Notes: a model not told the origin generated them from the sequence alone. Positions 18,174 through 28,032 are shown, numbered from the stretch's first letter. The stretch: 64,000 bases of DNA from Microbacterium dextranolyticum (GCF_016907295.1 NZ_JAFBBR010000001.1:2604001-2668000), one strand, 5' to 3'. Translations and numbers: made by a program.

Positions 18174-19544
18174 TCACACGCCGCGCGAGACCCGGACCAT
18201 CTCATCGCGATCGACGACCTTGATGCGCGCTCGCTCCTGGGCGGCTCCGAGGGCGATCTCGTGCTCGTCGAGGCGGTGCCAGCCGTCGAGGTCGGTCCAC
18301 GCCACACCGCGCTCGGCGAGGAGGGCCGGGATCGCCTCGGGCGACGGATCCTCGGGCGTCCACCACGAGGCCTGGTCGTTGATCAGGTGACTGACCGTCT
18401 CCATGGCATCCGACTTCGTGTGGCCGATGAGGCCGACGGGGCCGCGCTTGATCCAGCCGGTCGCGTAGACGCCGGGCACGCGCTCGTTCGAATCCTTGCG
18501 CAGCACCTGGCCCTCGTGGTTCGGGATGACGCCGTGCTTCTTGTCGAAGGGCACACCCGGCAGAGGTGAGCCGAAGTAGCCGACCGCCCGGTACATCTGC
18601 TGCACGGGAACCTCACGCAGCTCGCCCGTGCCGACGATGCCGCCCTCGCCGTCGGGCCGGGTGCGCTCGTAGACGAGGGCGCTGACGCGACCGTCCTCGG
18701 TCTTCACCTCGACGGGCTTGGCCCAGAAGTGCAGGTGCAGGCGACGGCTCGCCTCGCCCCCCGCGTTGTTCGCACTCGGCCGCTGACGCCACGACTGCAG
18801 CACGCGATCGATGACCATGACCTGCTTGTTGCTCGCGATGGCGGCCCGGGATGCCTCGTCGTAGTCGAAGTCCTCGTCGTAGACGACCATGTCGACGTCG
18901 CGCAGCTCGCCGAGCTCGCGCAGTTCGAGAGGCGTGAACTTCACCTGCGCCGGACCGCGGCGGCCGAACACATGCACGTCGGTGATCTGCGAGGCCTCGA
19001 GCGCCGCCTGCACGTTCGCCGGGATCTCGGTGACCAACAGGTCTTCGGCGTGCTTGGCGAGCACGCGCGCGACGTCGAGCGCGACGTTGCCGACGCCGAC
19101 GACGGCGACCGACGCGGCATCCAGCGGCCACTCGCGCGGGAAATCGGGGTGGCCGTCGTACCAGCTGACGAAGTCGGCGGCGCCGTAGGAACCGGCGGCG
19201 TCGATGCCGGGGATGTCGAGGTCGGCGTCGCGGATCGCGCCGGTCGCGAAGATGACGGCGTTGTAGTGGTTCTTCAGATCGTCGATCGTGAGATCCTCGC
19301 CGAAACGGACGCCGCCGAAGATGCGGATGTCACCGCGGTCGAGCACGTCGCGGAGGGCCGTGATGATGCCCTTGATGCGCGGGTGGTCGGGCGCGACCCC
19401 ATAGCGGACGAGCCCGTAGGGCGCGGGCAGGTGATCGAACAGGTCGATCGAGACGTCGAACTTGCGCTCGGCCTTCAGCAGGATGTCTGCGGCGTAGATG
19501 CCGGCGGGGCCCGCACCGACGATGGCCAGCCTGAGCTTCGTCAT
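18174..19544 (-). CDS. fprA: FAD-dependent ferredoxin/adrenodoxin--NADP reductase
   Basis: 456 residues, typical for FprA. The FAD-binding GAGPAG lies at 10-15, the NADPH-binding VVGVGNVALDVARVL in the middle, and GYFGSPLPGVPFD and ATGWIKRGPVGLIGHTK near the C-terminus are strongly conserved in this family. It moves electrons between NADPH and ferredoxin in the cytoplasm. AAGGAA lies eight bases before the ATG. It is placed between the polyprenyl diphosphate synthase and gadB in a minus-strand run of six genes. Confidence 0.94.
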   Translation of the reverse strand: MTKLRLAIVGAGPAGIYAADILLKAERKFDVSIDLFDHLPAPYGLVRYGVAPDHPRIKGIITALRDVLDRGDIRIFGGVRFGEDLTIDDLKNHYNAVIFATGAIRDADLDIPGIDAAGSYGAADFVSWYDGHPDFPREWPLDAASVAVVGVGNVALDVARVLAKHAEDLLVTEIPANVQAALEASQITDVHVFGRRGPAQVKFTPLELRELGELRDVDMVVYDEDFDYDEASRAAIASNKQVMVIDRVLQSWRQRPSANNAGGEASRRLHLHFWAKPVEVKTEDGRVSALVYERTRPDGEGGIVGTGELREVPVQQMYRAVGYFGSPLPGVPFDKKHGVIPNHEGQVLRKDSNERVPGVYATGWIKRGPVGLIGHTKSDAMETVSHLINDQASWWTPEDPSPEAIPALLAERGVAWTDLDGWHRLDEHEIALGAAQERARIKVVDRDEMVRVSRGV

Positions 19545-19608
19545 GTGTGTTCCTTTGCGTTGCGGGACCGCGTCGTCAGATCCCTGAGCGTGACGAGGAG
19601 TCGAGCGC

Positions 19609-20670
19609 TCACGAGGAGCGGTCGACGATGACGTGCGCGAGCTTCACGAGGGCATCGCGCACCGCCCCCGGCGGAAGCGGATCGATCGCCGCGATCGCGG
19701 CGTCGGCCCACTCGTAGGCCTGTCGGCGCGTCTCGTGCGTCGCCGGGTGGTCGCGCAGCTGCGCGATCGCCTCGTCGAGGATCGCCGGATCGGCGCCGTC
19801 CGCGATCCGCGCGACGCCGTCGTCGATCGTCGCCTTGAGAGCGCGCGAGGCCGGGTCGGTGGCGCGCCCGAGCAGCAGGTAGGGCATCGTCAGGACACCG
19901 GCACGCAGGTCGGTGCCGGGAACCTTGCCGGTCTCCCCCGGGTCGTCGGAGAGGTCGATGACGTCGTCGAGCAGCTGGAAGGCGATGCCGACCTTCTCGC
20001 CGTAGGCGAGCGTCGGGGCCCGATACTCGGACGGGGCATCCGAGAACAGGATGCCCGCCTGCGCCGACGCGGCGATGAGCGAACCGGTCTTGTCGGCGAG
20101 CACTTGCAGATAGAACGCGACCGCGTCCTCCCCTGCCTGCGGCCCGACGGTCTCGTGCATCTGACCGAGCACCAGGCGCTCGAAGGTGTCGGCCTGCAGC
20201 CGGATGGCGCGTTCCCCGATCTGCGCCATGAGCTGGCTCGCGCGGGAGAAGAGCAGATCCCCGGTCAGGATGGCGACGTTGTTGCCCCACACGGCGTGCG
20301 CGCTGGGCACGCCGCGCCGCACATCGGCGCCGTCCATGACGTCGTCGTGGTAGAGCGAGCCGAGGTGCGTCATCTCGAGCGCCGTGGCTCCGGCGATCAC
20401 GCGATCGGTGGTTCCCTCGCCGAGCTGCGCCGTCAGGAGCGTCAGCATGGGCCGAACCCGCTTGCCGCCCGCCTCGTAGAGGTAGCGCGTCGTCGCGTCG
20501 GCGAGCGAGTCGCTCACCTTCAGTTCGCGGGCGAGCGTCTGCTCGACACGATCGAGTCCGTCTTCGACGACGCCCAGCAGCTTGCGCAGGCGCGGCCCGG
20601 CCAGGACACGCTCCGTCAGGCCCAGATGGGCCGAGAGTCGTTCGCCGGAGGCGGGAAGGCTCGCAGTCAC
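19609..20670 (-). CDS. Polyprenyl diphosphate synthase (menaquinone side chain)
   Basis: 353 residues from GTG 20670. The first Asp-rich motif is D109-D113 (HDDVMDGADVRRG) and the second is DDVIDLSDD about 125 residues later. There is no bulky aromatic block just upstream of the first motif, which fits a long-chain product. It most likely makes the prenyl tail of menaquinone, as it lies next to menG within the quinone gene region. TAGGCT ends six bases before the GTG, suggesting a leaderless start. Confidence 0.92.
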   Translation of the reverse strand: MTASLPASGERLSAHLGLTERVLAGPRLRKLLGVVEDGLDRVEQTLARELKVSDSLADATTRYLYEAGGKRVRPMLTLLTAQLGEGTTDRVIAGATALEMTHLGSLYHDDVMDGADVRRGVPSAHAVWGNNVAILTGDLLFSRASQLMAQIGERAIRLQADTFERLVLGQMHETVGPQAGEDAVAFYLQVLADKTGSLIAASAQAGILFSDAPSEYRAPTLAYGEKVGIAFQLLDDVIDLSDDPGETGKVPGTDLRAGVLTMPYLLLGRATDPASRALKATIDDGVARIADGADPAILDEAIAQLRDHPATHETRRQAYEWADAAIAAIDPLPPGAVRDALVKLAHVIVDRSS

Positions 20671-20714
20671 CAGATCAGCCTACCGGGACGGGTGAGTGCG
20701 TCGGCTGGGAACAC

Positions 20715-21500
20715 TCATGCGGGCGACGGGACCGTCGGCGTCGCCGGATTGATCGCACGATGAAGCGCCACGATCCCGCCGGTCAGGTCGCGGTGGGCGA
20801 CGTTCCCCCACCCCGCGTCGCGGATCCAGCCCGACAGGGTCACCTGATCCGGCCAGTCGCGGATCGACTCGTTGAGGTAGTCGTACGCGTCGGCGTTGGA
20901 GCTCACGGCGCGCGCGACGATCGGCAGCACGCGGTCGTTGTAGAAGCCGTACAGCGCCGCGAACGCCGCGCTCTGCGGATGCGAGAACTCGCAGATCACG
21001 AGCCGGCCGCCGGGCGCCGTGACGCGCCGCATCTCGGCGAGCGCGGCACGCGGGTCGTTGACGTTGCGCAGCCCGAAGGAGATCGTGACGGTGTCGAACT
21101 CGCCGTCCGAGAAGGGGAGCGCCATGGCATCCGCCTCGACGAAGGTCACGTTGGTGACGTGCCCGTGGCGACGACGCCCCTCGGCGATCATGCCGGGCGA
21201 GAAATCGCCCGCGACGACCTCGGCGCCGCTGCGTGCCAGGGCGACCGAGCTCGCCCCGGTGCCGGCGGCGAGGTCGAGGATGCGCTGCCCGGGGCGCGGG
21301 GCGACCGCACGCGTCGCGGCGATGCGCCAGAGGCGATCCTGCCCCAGGCTCAGGACGGTGTTGGTGCGGTCGTAGCGGGCGGCGACCTCGTCGAACATGC
21401 CGCTCACCCGCGACGGGTCCTTGCCCAGGTCGGCACGGTGTGCGGATGCCTCCGCGGAGGAGTCGGCGTGCGGATCGGCCGGGTGCGGGGCGTCGCTCAT
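20715..21500 (-). CDS. ubiE: Demethylmenaquinone methyltransferase
   Basis: 261 residues, UbiE/MenG family. [14 protein letters not shown] is the SAM-binding loop and [12 protein letters not shown] is the diagnostic UbiE motif. It catalyses the last step of menaquinone synthesis, methylation of demethylmenaquinone, at the membrane surface. The first 25 residues are a polar His/Ala/Asp-rich extension. TAGGAT ends six bases before the ATG, so it has its own likely promoter in addition to run-through from the DUF402 gene nine bases upstream. Confidence 0.95.
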   Translation of the reverse strand: MSDAPHPADPHADSSAEASAHRADLGKDPSRVSGMFDEVAARYDRTNTVLSLGQDRLWRIAATRAVAPRPGQRILDLAAGTGASSVALARSGAEVVAGDFSPGMIAEGRRRHGHVTNVTFVEADAMALPFSDGEFDTVTISFGLRNVNDPRAALAEMRRVTAPGGRLVICEFSHPQSAAFAALYGFYNDRVLPIVARAVSSNADAYDYLNESIRDWPDQVTLSGWIRDAGWGNVAHRDLTGGIVALHRAINPATPTVPSPA

Positions 21501-21509
21501 CCCTCGATC

Positions 21510-22055
21510 CTAGATCGGGGCGAGCCGGTCGAGCTCGGCGAGCCAGTGCGCCGCGGTGGCGCCGTCGAAGGGCACGGTCTCGGCGCCGACGTCGCGCTGC
21601 AGATCGAGGGCGACCTGCTCGAGCCGGTCGACGATCGCGGCCGGGTAGCCGTACCGCTCGCGGTGCTCGTCCCACTCGTCGCGGTCGTCGATCCAGACGC
21701 CGCGCTCGTCGTGCGAGCGCACGACGTCGAGATCCATGTCGATGCCGGTGGGCGCTCCGTCCTGCCAGCGCACGTCCCAGGCCACGTCGATGTAGATCGC
21801 AGTGCGCGGGTGGGTCGCGTTGAAGGTCGCCGCGTACTCGCCGCCGGGCGGCATCAGCGTCACGTTGTCGCCGTCCGAGGCGACATCGCGTGCGGGACGG
21901 GCGCTGCGCCATCCGCTGCGCTGTCCGACCCAGTCGCCCCACCGGTCGCTGCCGAGGAAGACGCAGTCGTGCTCCCAGTGCGGCGATCCGTCCCATTTGC
22001 GCCAGAGGAAGACGACAGGGGTGCCGGGCGCGGGTCGCTGCGAGTCATCGGTCAC
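21510..22055 (-). CDS. DUF402 family protein
   Basis: 181 residues from GTG 22055. The sequence, with a DIDMDLDVVRS-like metal-site pattern (PTGIDMDLDVV, DDRDEWDEHRERYGYP), fits DUF402, a family that includes nucleoside di/triphosphate phosphatases of the Ntdp type. The reaction of this member is not known. TAGTCT ends six bases before the GTG. It starts the minus-strand run that continues into ubiE, and is divergent from menF. Confidence 0.82.
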   Translation of the reverse strand: MTDDSQRPAPGTPVVFLWRKWDGSPHWEHDCVFLGSDRWGDWVGQRSGWRSARPARDVASDGDNVTLMPPGGEYAATFNATHPRTAIYIDVAWDVRWQDGAPTGIDMDLDVVRSHDERGVWIDDRDEWDEHRERYGYPAAIVDRLEQVALDLQRDVGAETVPFDGATAAHWLAELDRLAPI

Positions 22056-22170
22056 GGATCGAGACTACGCGCTCTCCCCCGGGCGCAGCCCGGTGACTCG
22101 GCTCCCCGGCCTCTCCCCGGCGGCGTGCGTCGCGGGCCCGGCCGAAGCGCCGCCGATTAGGCTGGAGGGT

Positions 22171-23433
22171 GTGACCCGCCCCGATGCCAGCCCGACCCGG
22201 CTGCGGGTGATCACCCGCGAGATCGCCCCGGTGGGAGATCTCCTCTCGTACGCCGCACCCCACGATCCGCTGGTGTGGACGAGGCGCGGCTCGTGGCTCG
22301 TCGGGGTCGGTTCGGCACTCACCCTCACCGCACCGGCCGGCGAGGCTGCCGGCCTCGCGGACCGCTGGCGCGAGATCGCGAACGCGGCGCGGATCGACGA
22401 TCACGTCGAGACCACCGGAACGGGATTGATCGCCTTCGGCGCCTTGCCGTTCGCGACCGATTCGGGCGCCCTCGCGCACCTCACGGTGCCGCACCTGACG
22501 ATCGGCCACCGCGACGGACGCACCTGGGCCACATGGGTGCTGCCCCCGGACGGTCACGACGAGCCCGAGGCCCCGCAACCGATCGACTTCGGCCCGCACT
22601 GGTCGGCGGCCGTCGGCCCCGGTGCGCTCTCCCCCGAGGGGTATCAGGATGCCGTGCGCGCCGCCCTGGCCGCGATCTCCGTCGGCGATGTCAGCAAGGT
22701 CGTCGTCGCGCGCGACCTCGTCGGCACGGTACCGGCGGGCTCCGACCTGCGCCGGCTGGTGCGAGCCCTCGCCTCGGGCTACCCCGACACCTGGGTCTAC
22801 GCGGTGGACGGCCTCATCGGCGCGAGCCCCGAGACCCTCGTCACGGTCGAAAACGGCGCCGTCACGGCGCGCGTGCTGGCCGGCACCCTCCCCCGTGGCG
22901 CCGACCCCGATGCCGACCGCGAGGCCGCCCTCGCCCTGGCATCCAGCGGCAAAGACCTCGACGAGCACGGCTACGCGGTGCGCAGCCTCGTCGACGCACT
23001 GACGCCGTTCACCTCGGCCCTCGCCGCCGGTGAGCAGCCGTTCACCCTCGCCCTGCCGAACGTCTGGCATCTCGCGACCGACGTCGAGGCGACGACGGCC
23101 GCCGACACCTCGGTGCTCGATCTGCTCGCGGCCCTCCATCCCACCGCGGCGGTCGCGGGCACCCCGACGGATGCCGCCCTGGCCACCATCTCGCGGATCG
23201 AGCCGTTCGACCGCGGCCGGTACGCGGGCCCCGTCGGCTGGGTCGACGCGCACGGCGACGGCGAATGGGCGATCGCGCTGCGCGGGGCGCAATTCCACCT
23301 CGCGGCAGCGGATGAGGGCGGCATCCCGTTCACCGCGTACGCGGGCGCGGGGATCGTCGCCGGCAGCGATCCCGAGACGGAGCTCCTCGAGACGCGCCTG
23401 AAGTTCCGGCCCATCGTCGACGCGCTCGCGTAG
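22171..23433 (+). CDS. menF: Isochorismate synthase
   Basis: 420 residues from GTG 22171, which has both GGAGGG and a TAGGCT box in the seven to thirteen bases before it. It belongs to the chorismate-utilising enzymes: general-base Lys in VSKVVVARDL, IGASPETLV, LAGTLPRGADP and the C-terminal EPFDRGRYAGPVGW. It makes isochorismate from chorismate, the first committed step to menaquinone. No siderophore genes are near, so the menaquinone role (MenF) is preferred to an EntC role. It is convergent with the polyphosphate kinase gene. Confidence 0.93.
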   Translation: MTRPDASPTRLRVITREIAPVGDLLSYAAPHDPLVWTRRGSWLVGVGSALTLTAPAGEAAGLADRWREIANAARIDDHVETTGTGLIAFGALPFATDSGALAHLTVPHLTIGHRDGRTWATWVLPPDGHDEPEAPQPIDFGPHWSAAVGPGALSPEGYQDAVRAALAAISVGDVSKVVVARDLVGTVPAGSDLRRLVRALASGYPDTWVYAVDGLIGASPETLVTVENGAVTARVLAGTLPRGADPDADREAALALASSGKDLDEHGYAVRSLVDALTPFTSALAAGEQPFTLALPNVWHLATDVEATTAADTSVLDLLAALHPTAAVAGTPTDAALATISRIEPFDRGRYAGPVGWVDAHGDGEWAIALRGAQFHLAAADEGGIPFTAYAGAGIVAGSDPETELLETRLKFRPIVDALA

Positions 23434-23476
23434 CGGCCGCGCCGGGACTTGGCGCTCGGACCGGCGCTGTCCGGGC

Positions 23477-24340
23477 TCAGGTCGCGGCGAGGCGCTGCTT
23501 CTCCGCCGCCACGTCGAAATCGGCGGCGGGCCAGCGCGGATCGATGTCCTCGAGGGCTTCGAGCAGCAGTGCCTGCACCGCGATCCGCGCGTACCACTTG
23601 GCATTCGCGGGGATCACGTACCAGGGGGCGTTCGGGGTCGACGTCCGCTCGAACACGGTCTGATACGCGTCCATGTACGCGGGCCAGAGCTTCCGCTCGT
23701 CGACGTCACCGGGGTTGTACTTCCAGTTCTTGTCGGGTCGGTCGAGCCGCTCCATGAGCCGCTCCTTCTGCTCGTCCGGCGAGATGTGCAGCATCACCTT
23801 GACGATGCGCGTACCGGCATCCGTCAACCGCTTCTCGAAGTCGACGATCGCGCCGTATCGCCGCTCGATCTCGTCCGCCGGGGCGAGCTGACGCACCCGG
23901 CCGATGAGCACGTCCTCGTAGTGCGACCGGTCGAAGACGCCGATGTAGCCGGGCTCGGGAACCCGCTTCTCGATGCGCCAGAGGAAGTCGTGCGCCAGCT
24001 CTTCGGAGGTCGGCTTCTTGAACGCGGCGAGCGAGACGCCCTGCGGATCGACCGAGCCGACGACGTGGCGGACGATCCCGCCCTTGCCCGCAGAGTCCAT
24101 CGCCTGCAGCACGAGCAGCACCGATGGCGTTCCGTCGACGACACGGCTCTGCGCGAACAGCCGCTCTTGCAGATCGTCGAGCTGATCGGCTCCGGCGGCG
24201 AGGTCGTCGCGACCGTTCTTCTTGCCGCCCTCGTAGCCGGGCGTCGCGTCCGGATCGACATCGGCCAGCCGGAAGCCCTCGCCGGCGCGCAGCAGTTCGG
24301 CGGGCTCTCCTGACCAGTGGGTCTGGCTCTTCGCAGTCAT
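23477..24340 (-). CDS. PPK2-family polyphosphate kinase
   Basis: 287 residues from ATG 24340. QAMDSAGKGG is the Walker A loop, FDRSHYEDVLIGRV carries Walker B, and KVMLHISPDEQKERLMER with RPDKNWKYN forms the lid. A single PPK2 domain of this length transfers phosphate between polyphosphate and nucleotides; whether it prefers AMP, ADP or GDP cannot be judged from sequence. The 123 bases upstream, toward menD, contain two near-copies of a 24-base stretch (CGCCGCGTCGAG... at about 24401 and 24437). Confidence 0.9.
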   Translation of the reverse strand: MTAKSQTHWSGEPAELLRAGEGFRLADVDPDATPGYEGGKKNGRDDLAAGADQLDDLQERLFAQSRVVDGTPSVLLVLQAMDSAGKGGIVRHVVGSVDPQGVSLAAFKKPTSEELAHDFLWRIEKRVPEPGYIGVFDRSHYEDVLIGRVRQLAPADEIERRYGAIVDFEKRLTDAGTRIVKVMLHISPDEQKERLMERLDRPDKNWKYNPGDVDERKLWPAYMDAYQTVFERTSTPNAPWYVIPANAKWYARIAVQALLLEALEDIDPRWPAADFDVAAEKQRLAAT

Positions 24341-24463
24341 GGCCCCATCCTGGCCGACCGCGTGCCGTGTCGGATGCCGCGGGCGCCGCGTGGCGCGATC
24401 CACGCCGCGTCGAGGCACAGCGCGGCACGGTCGCCGCGTCGAGACACGGCGCGGCCTGCGCGG

Positions 24464-26269
24464 TCAGCGCGCGAGGGCGACCTCGACGATCTGCCGTCCC
24501 GCGACCGGACCGGTGAGAGCCTGGTCGAGCTCGGCACGCGTGGTCGCGCGCACGTACTCCCAGCCGTACGCGGAGGCGAGCCGGTCGATCGCCACCGCCT
24601 GTGGGGTGTACAGAACGCGCTCCATCGCCGCCGGCGTCGCCGTCTGCGCGACCTCGAGCCCGTCGAAGATGGTGCCGCCGCCGTCGTTGCCGACGATCAC
24701 CTGGATTCGGGGCGCCTGCTCGCCCACCGGCAGCAGCAGGCCGCCGACGTCGTGCAGGAACGCAAGGTCGCCCGAGACGACGCGTGTCACCCCGGCCACA
24801 CCCCCGGATTGGCTCACGAGCGCGATGCCCATGCCCGTCGCGATCGTGCCGTCGATGCCGGCGAGGCCACGATTCGCATGGACCGGCACTTTCTTGCCCG
24901 CCAGCAGCTGGTCGGCGACACGCACGAGCCTCGACGAGGCGAACAGCAGCCGGTCGTGCGGCCAGGTGGCCCGCCAGACGGCATCGACGAGGGCGGCGCG
25001 ATCGATCGGGGCGCGCAGCACGCCCAGCTCGGCAGAGATCGCGCCGAGCCGCTCGCTCGGCACGGCCGACGCGAGCGCATCGGCGTCGGGCGCGGCCGGA
25101 GCGAGATCGACGGCCGCCGCCCGCGATGCCCGCATCCACGCGCCGAACCACTCGCGGTCGAACTCGCCGACCGCCGCGATGACGGCATCGACCGCCGTCG
25201 TCGCCTCATTGAGGTTGAGCGGCTCGCCCGGACCGCGCACCGCGAACACCTCCACCTCCGGATCCGACAGCAGTGCCGTCACCTCACGGCTGAGCGTCGG
25301 ATGCCCGAAGACGACGACCCGTTCGATCCGTCCGCCGAGATCGGGATCGGCGAGCAGGCTCCGGTACCCGTGCACGAGGTTCCGCCCGAAGCGGGCCCCC
25401 GAGACGATCTCGGCCACGAGCGGCCACCCGCCCGCGTGCGCGAGGGTCTCCGCGGCCGCCCCGGCATCCGCACCGGCGACGACGATCGTGCGCGGGCCTC
25501 GTACCAGCACGTGCGGGTCGACGTCGGGATCGGTCGGCTGGTTGGCCTCGCCGATCCCGCCGCCGCCCTGGTAGAGCGCACCCGAGGGGTCGGGGGCCGC
25601 GGGCGGGGCCTCGACAGGAACGTCATCCGGGCCGGGCTCGATCGCCGACAGCTCGATCGTCGGCATCCCCAGCCAGGCCGGCACCTCGCCGGCCAGCGGC
25701 TCGCGCGAGGGCAGGTTCAGATGCACCGGACCGGCCTGGCGCGTGCCGGCGCCGAGCGCGGCGGCGACGGACTCTTCGGCGACGCGGCGGAGCATCGCGG
25801 ACTGCGCCCCCGTGCCGTCCTCGTCGATCTCGTCGGGCACCGGCAGATCGGTCTCGAACCGGACGCTCGGGGCGAACATGCCCGGCTGGCGGGTGGTCTG
25901 GTTGGCGCCGACGCCGCGCAGCTCGGGCGGCCGGTCGGCGGTCAGCAGCAGCATCGGGATGCCCGCGTGGAACGCCTCGAGCGCCGCCGGCAGCAGGTTC
26001 GCGACCGCGGTGCCCGACGTGCAGATGACGGCGGCGGGCATCCGACTCTCGCGGCCGATGCCGAGGGCGGTGAACCCGGCGACGCGTTCGTCGATGCGCA
26101 CGTGCACGGATGCCGCGCCCCGCTCTTCGAGCTCGGCGACCACCAGGGCGAGCGCTTGAGAGCGCGAACCCGGGCTCACCACAAAGTGACGGACCCCGAG
26201 CTCCACGAGGCGGCCGAGCAGGGCGGCGGCGGCGTCTGTCGCGGGCGCCGCCCGACGAGAAGAGTCCAT
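24464..26269 (-). CDS. menD: 2-succinyl-5-enolpyruvyl-6-hydroxy-3-cyclohexene-1-carboxylate synthase
   Basis: 601 residues from ATG 26269, one base after the stop of the PLDc_N gene, so translation is probably coupled. It is a ThDP enzyme with VVSPGSRSQALALVVAEL near the start, FHAGIPMLLLTADRPPELR, and the ThDP/metal motif VIVGNDGGGTIF. MenD condenses isochorismate with 2-oxoglutarate. An insert rich in Pro, Asp and Gly at about 232-258 (including GALYQGGGGIGEANQ) is likely a surface loop. The protein acts in the cytoplasm. Confidence 0.95.
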   Translation of the reverse strand: MDSSRRAAPATDAAAALLGRLVELGVRHFVVSPGSRSQALALVVAELEERGAASVHVRIDERVAGFTALGIGRESRMPAAVICTSGTAVANLLPAALEAFHAGIPMLLLTADRPPELRGVGANQTTRQPGMFAPSVRFETDLPVPDEIDEDGTGAQSAMLRRVAEESVAAALGAGTRQAGPVHLNLPSREPLAGEVPAWLGMPTIELSAIEPGPDDVPVEAPPAAPDPSGALYQGGGGIGEANQPTDPDVDPHVLVRGPRTIVVAGADAGAAAETLAHAGGWPLVAEIVSGARFGRNLVHGYRSLLADPDLGGRIERVVVFGHPTLSREVTALLSDPEVEVFAVRGPGEPLNLNEATTAVDAVIAAVGEFDREWFGAWMRASRAAAVDLAPAAPDADALASAVPSERLGAISAELGVLRAPIDRAALVDAVWRATWPHDRLLFASSRLVRVADQLLAGKKVPVHANRGLAGIDGTIATGMGIALVSQSGGVAGVTRVVSGDLAFLHDVGGLLLPVGEQAPRIQVIVGNDGGGTIFDGLEVAQTATPAAMERVLYTPQAVAIDRLASAYGWEYVRATTRAELDQALTGPVAGRQIVEVALAR

Positions 26270-26270
26270 C

Positions 26271-26693
26271 TCAGCCGCGCGCTCCGCGGGAGGGCCCCTC
26301 GCCGTCGTCGTCGGTCGCCGGCGCAGCCGTGTCGGCCGGACCCGTTCCGCGCGCGGAGCCGGGACCGTCTTGATCGGGGTCTTCCGCGTCCAGGGCGGCC
26401 AGCTCGGCCTCGAGCCGGCGGATCCGCTCGTCCTGGTCGCTGATCGTGCCGATGCTCCCGAGGAAGTCGGGATCGTCATCGGGCGCCCGGTTGAGCGGCT
26501 GTGGGTTCAGTCGCCCCCGCCCCACGACGAACCAGAGGATGCCGCCGAGCACCGGCAACAGGACGACGATGAGCAGCCACACGGGCTTGTTCACACCGCG
26601 GTGGCGCGTGGGAGGCAGCAGCGCGCAGTCGACGATGCTGTAGACCCAGAACGCGATCAGCAGCAGCAGCGCCGGGAGCAGGATGCGCACCAT
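26271..26693 (-). CDS. PLDc_N domain small membrane protein
   Basis: 140 residues. Two membrane helices (about 3-20 and 41-60) flank a short loop, VDCALLPPTRHRGVNKPVW, which is the PLDc_N (phospholipase D nuclease N-terminal) motif. There is no nuclease domain. The C-terminal 70 residues are acidic and low in complexity, with a coiled-coil-like RIRRLEAELAALD. Function is unknown; small PLDc_N proteins are common beside men genes in actinobacteria (general observation). TAAGAT ends six bases before the ATG, and menD follows after one base. Confidence 0.8.
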   Translation of the reverse strand: MVRILLPALLLLIAFWVYSIVDCALLPPTRHRGVNKPVWLLIVVLLPVLGGILWFVVGRGRLNPQPLNRAPDDDPDFLGSIGTISDQDERIRRLEAELAALDAEDPDQDGPGSARGTGPADTAAPATDDDGEGPSRGARG

Positions 26694-26768
26694 CGTCCCA
26701 TCTTAGGCGCGTGACCGAGGTGGGCGGCGGGCGTGGGCACCGCCGCACGCCGCGCGTAAGCTGGAGAC

Positions 26769-27032
26769 ATGCGCGTTCGCTCGACCCTCGTCTACACCGT
26801 CCTGCGACTCGCCGCCTTCCTCGTGCCGTTCGGCATCATGATGCTGCTGCCGGTCATGCGGGAGTTCTACTGGCTCTCGGCCATCTTCGCCGCTTTGATC
26901 GGCCTCAGCCTGTCGATGCTGTTCCTGCGTCGGCCGCTCGGTGCGATGACCGAGGGCATGGCCGCACGTCGCCCCCGCCGCGCCACCGACGAGGACATCG
27001 AGGACGCCGCGACGGAGTCCGAGAAGAGCTGA
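26769..27032 (+). CDS. DUF4229 membrane protein
   Basis: 87 residues, with two membrane helices at about 8-30 and 34-52, then a charged tail ending in acidic residues (DEDIEDAATESEKS). It matches the actinobacterial DUF4229 family in length and layout; no function is known. TAAGCT followed by GGAGAC stands six bases before the ATG. It is divergent from the PLDc_N gene (75-base gap) and convergent with menA (16 bases). Confidence 0.8.
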   Translation: MRVRSTLVYTVLRLAAFLVPFGIMMLLPVMREFYWLSAIFAALIGLSLSMLFLRRPLGAMTEGMAARRPRRATDEDIEDAATESEKS

Positions 27033-27048
27033 GCTCGGCGCGCCGCCG

Positions 27049-28032
27049 TCAGTCGACGAATGCCCAGAAGAGCAGGGCGGCCAGGGCGAGTGACGTCAGC
27101 GACGTGAGGCTCAGCGCGACGACCAGTTCACGGGGCTGGCGGTAGGTCCACACGATGAGGATCGCGCACGCCGCCGGGATGAGCGCGAGCAGCGCCAGCC
27201 AGGCCAGCGGGTAGAACGGCGCCAGCAGCACGACGATCGCGAACGGGGCGAGCACGAGGAGCGTGAACAGCACCTGCGTGGCGCGGCGCCCGATCCGCAC
27301 CGTGAGCGTGCGCTTGCCGGCGAGGCGGTCCTGGTCGATGTCGCGCAGGTTGTTCGCGAGCAGCACGGCGCAGGCGAGCAGTCCCGCCGCGACGCCCGCG
27401 AGCCAGGACTCCTGCGAGACGCCTCCGGTCTGCACGAACGTGGTTCCCGCGGTGGCGACGAGGCCGAAGAAGACGAACACGAACAGCTCGCCGAGGCCGG
27501 CGTATCCGTAGGGATGCTTGCCGCCGGTGTAGAACCATGCGGCGACCAGGCACACGGTCCCCACGAGCAGCATCCACCAGTGCCCCGTGCGCACGACGAT
27601 CGCGAGGCCGGCGACGGCCGCGACGGCGAACGAGACGAGGGCGGCGGTCAGCACGGCGCGCGGCGAGGCTTTGCGCGATGCGGTCAGGCGCGCGGGACCG
27701 ACGCGGTGGTCGTCGGTGCCGCGGATGCCGTCGCTGTAGTCGTTGGCGTAATTGACGCCGATCTGGATCGCGACCGCGACGACGAGGCAGCACAGCGCGA
27801 TCACGCCGTGCAGGTCGCTGCGCTCGGTGAGAGCGGCTCCTGTACCGAGCACGACGGGGGCGACGGCGAGCGGCAGGGTGCGCAGCCGGGCGGCGCCGAT
27901 CCAGTCGCGGATCGTCGCCTTCTCGACGTGCGCTGGATCACGCGGCGCGTGCGCCTTCTGCGGGTTGCCGCCGGGCTTGCGCCGCGCCGCCGACGATCCG
28001 GAGTGCTTCTTCTTACGGGTGCTGCCTGCCAC
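27049..28032 (-). CDS. menA: 1,4-dihydroxy-2-naphthoate polyprenyltransferase
   Basis: 327 residues from GTG 28032. A basic 40-residue head (MAGSTRKKKHSG...) precedes a UbiA-type membrane domain of about eight helices. The two Asp motifs are NYANDYSDG and NNLRDIDQDRLAGKR. It attaches the polyprenyl chain to 1,4-dihydroxy-2-naphthoate, the membrane step before MenG methylation. TAGGAT ends six bases before the GTG. The 190 bases between this gene and menE hold no feature I can recognise. Confidence 0.95.
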   Translation of the reverse strand: MAGSTRKKKHSGSSAARRKPGGNPQKAHAPRDPAHVEKATIRDWIGAARLRTLPLAVAPVVLGTGAALTERSDLHGVIALCCLVVAVAIQIGVNYANDYSDGIRGTDDHRVGPARLTASRKASPRAVLTAALVSFAVAAVAGLAIVVRTGHWWMLLVGTVCLVAAWFYTGGKHPYGYAGLGELFVFVFFGLVATAGTTFVQTGGVSQESWLAGVAAGLLACAVLLANNLRDIDQDRLAGKRTLTVRIGRRATQVLFTLLVLAPFAIVVLLAPFYPLAWLALLALIPAACAILIVWTYRQPRELVVALSLTSLTSLALAALLFWAFVD

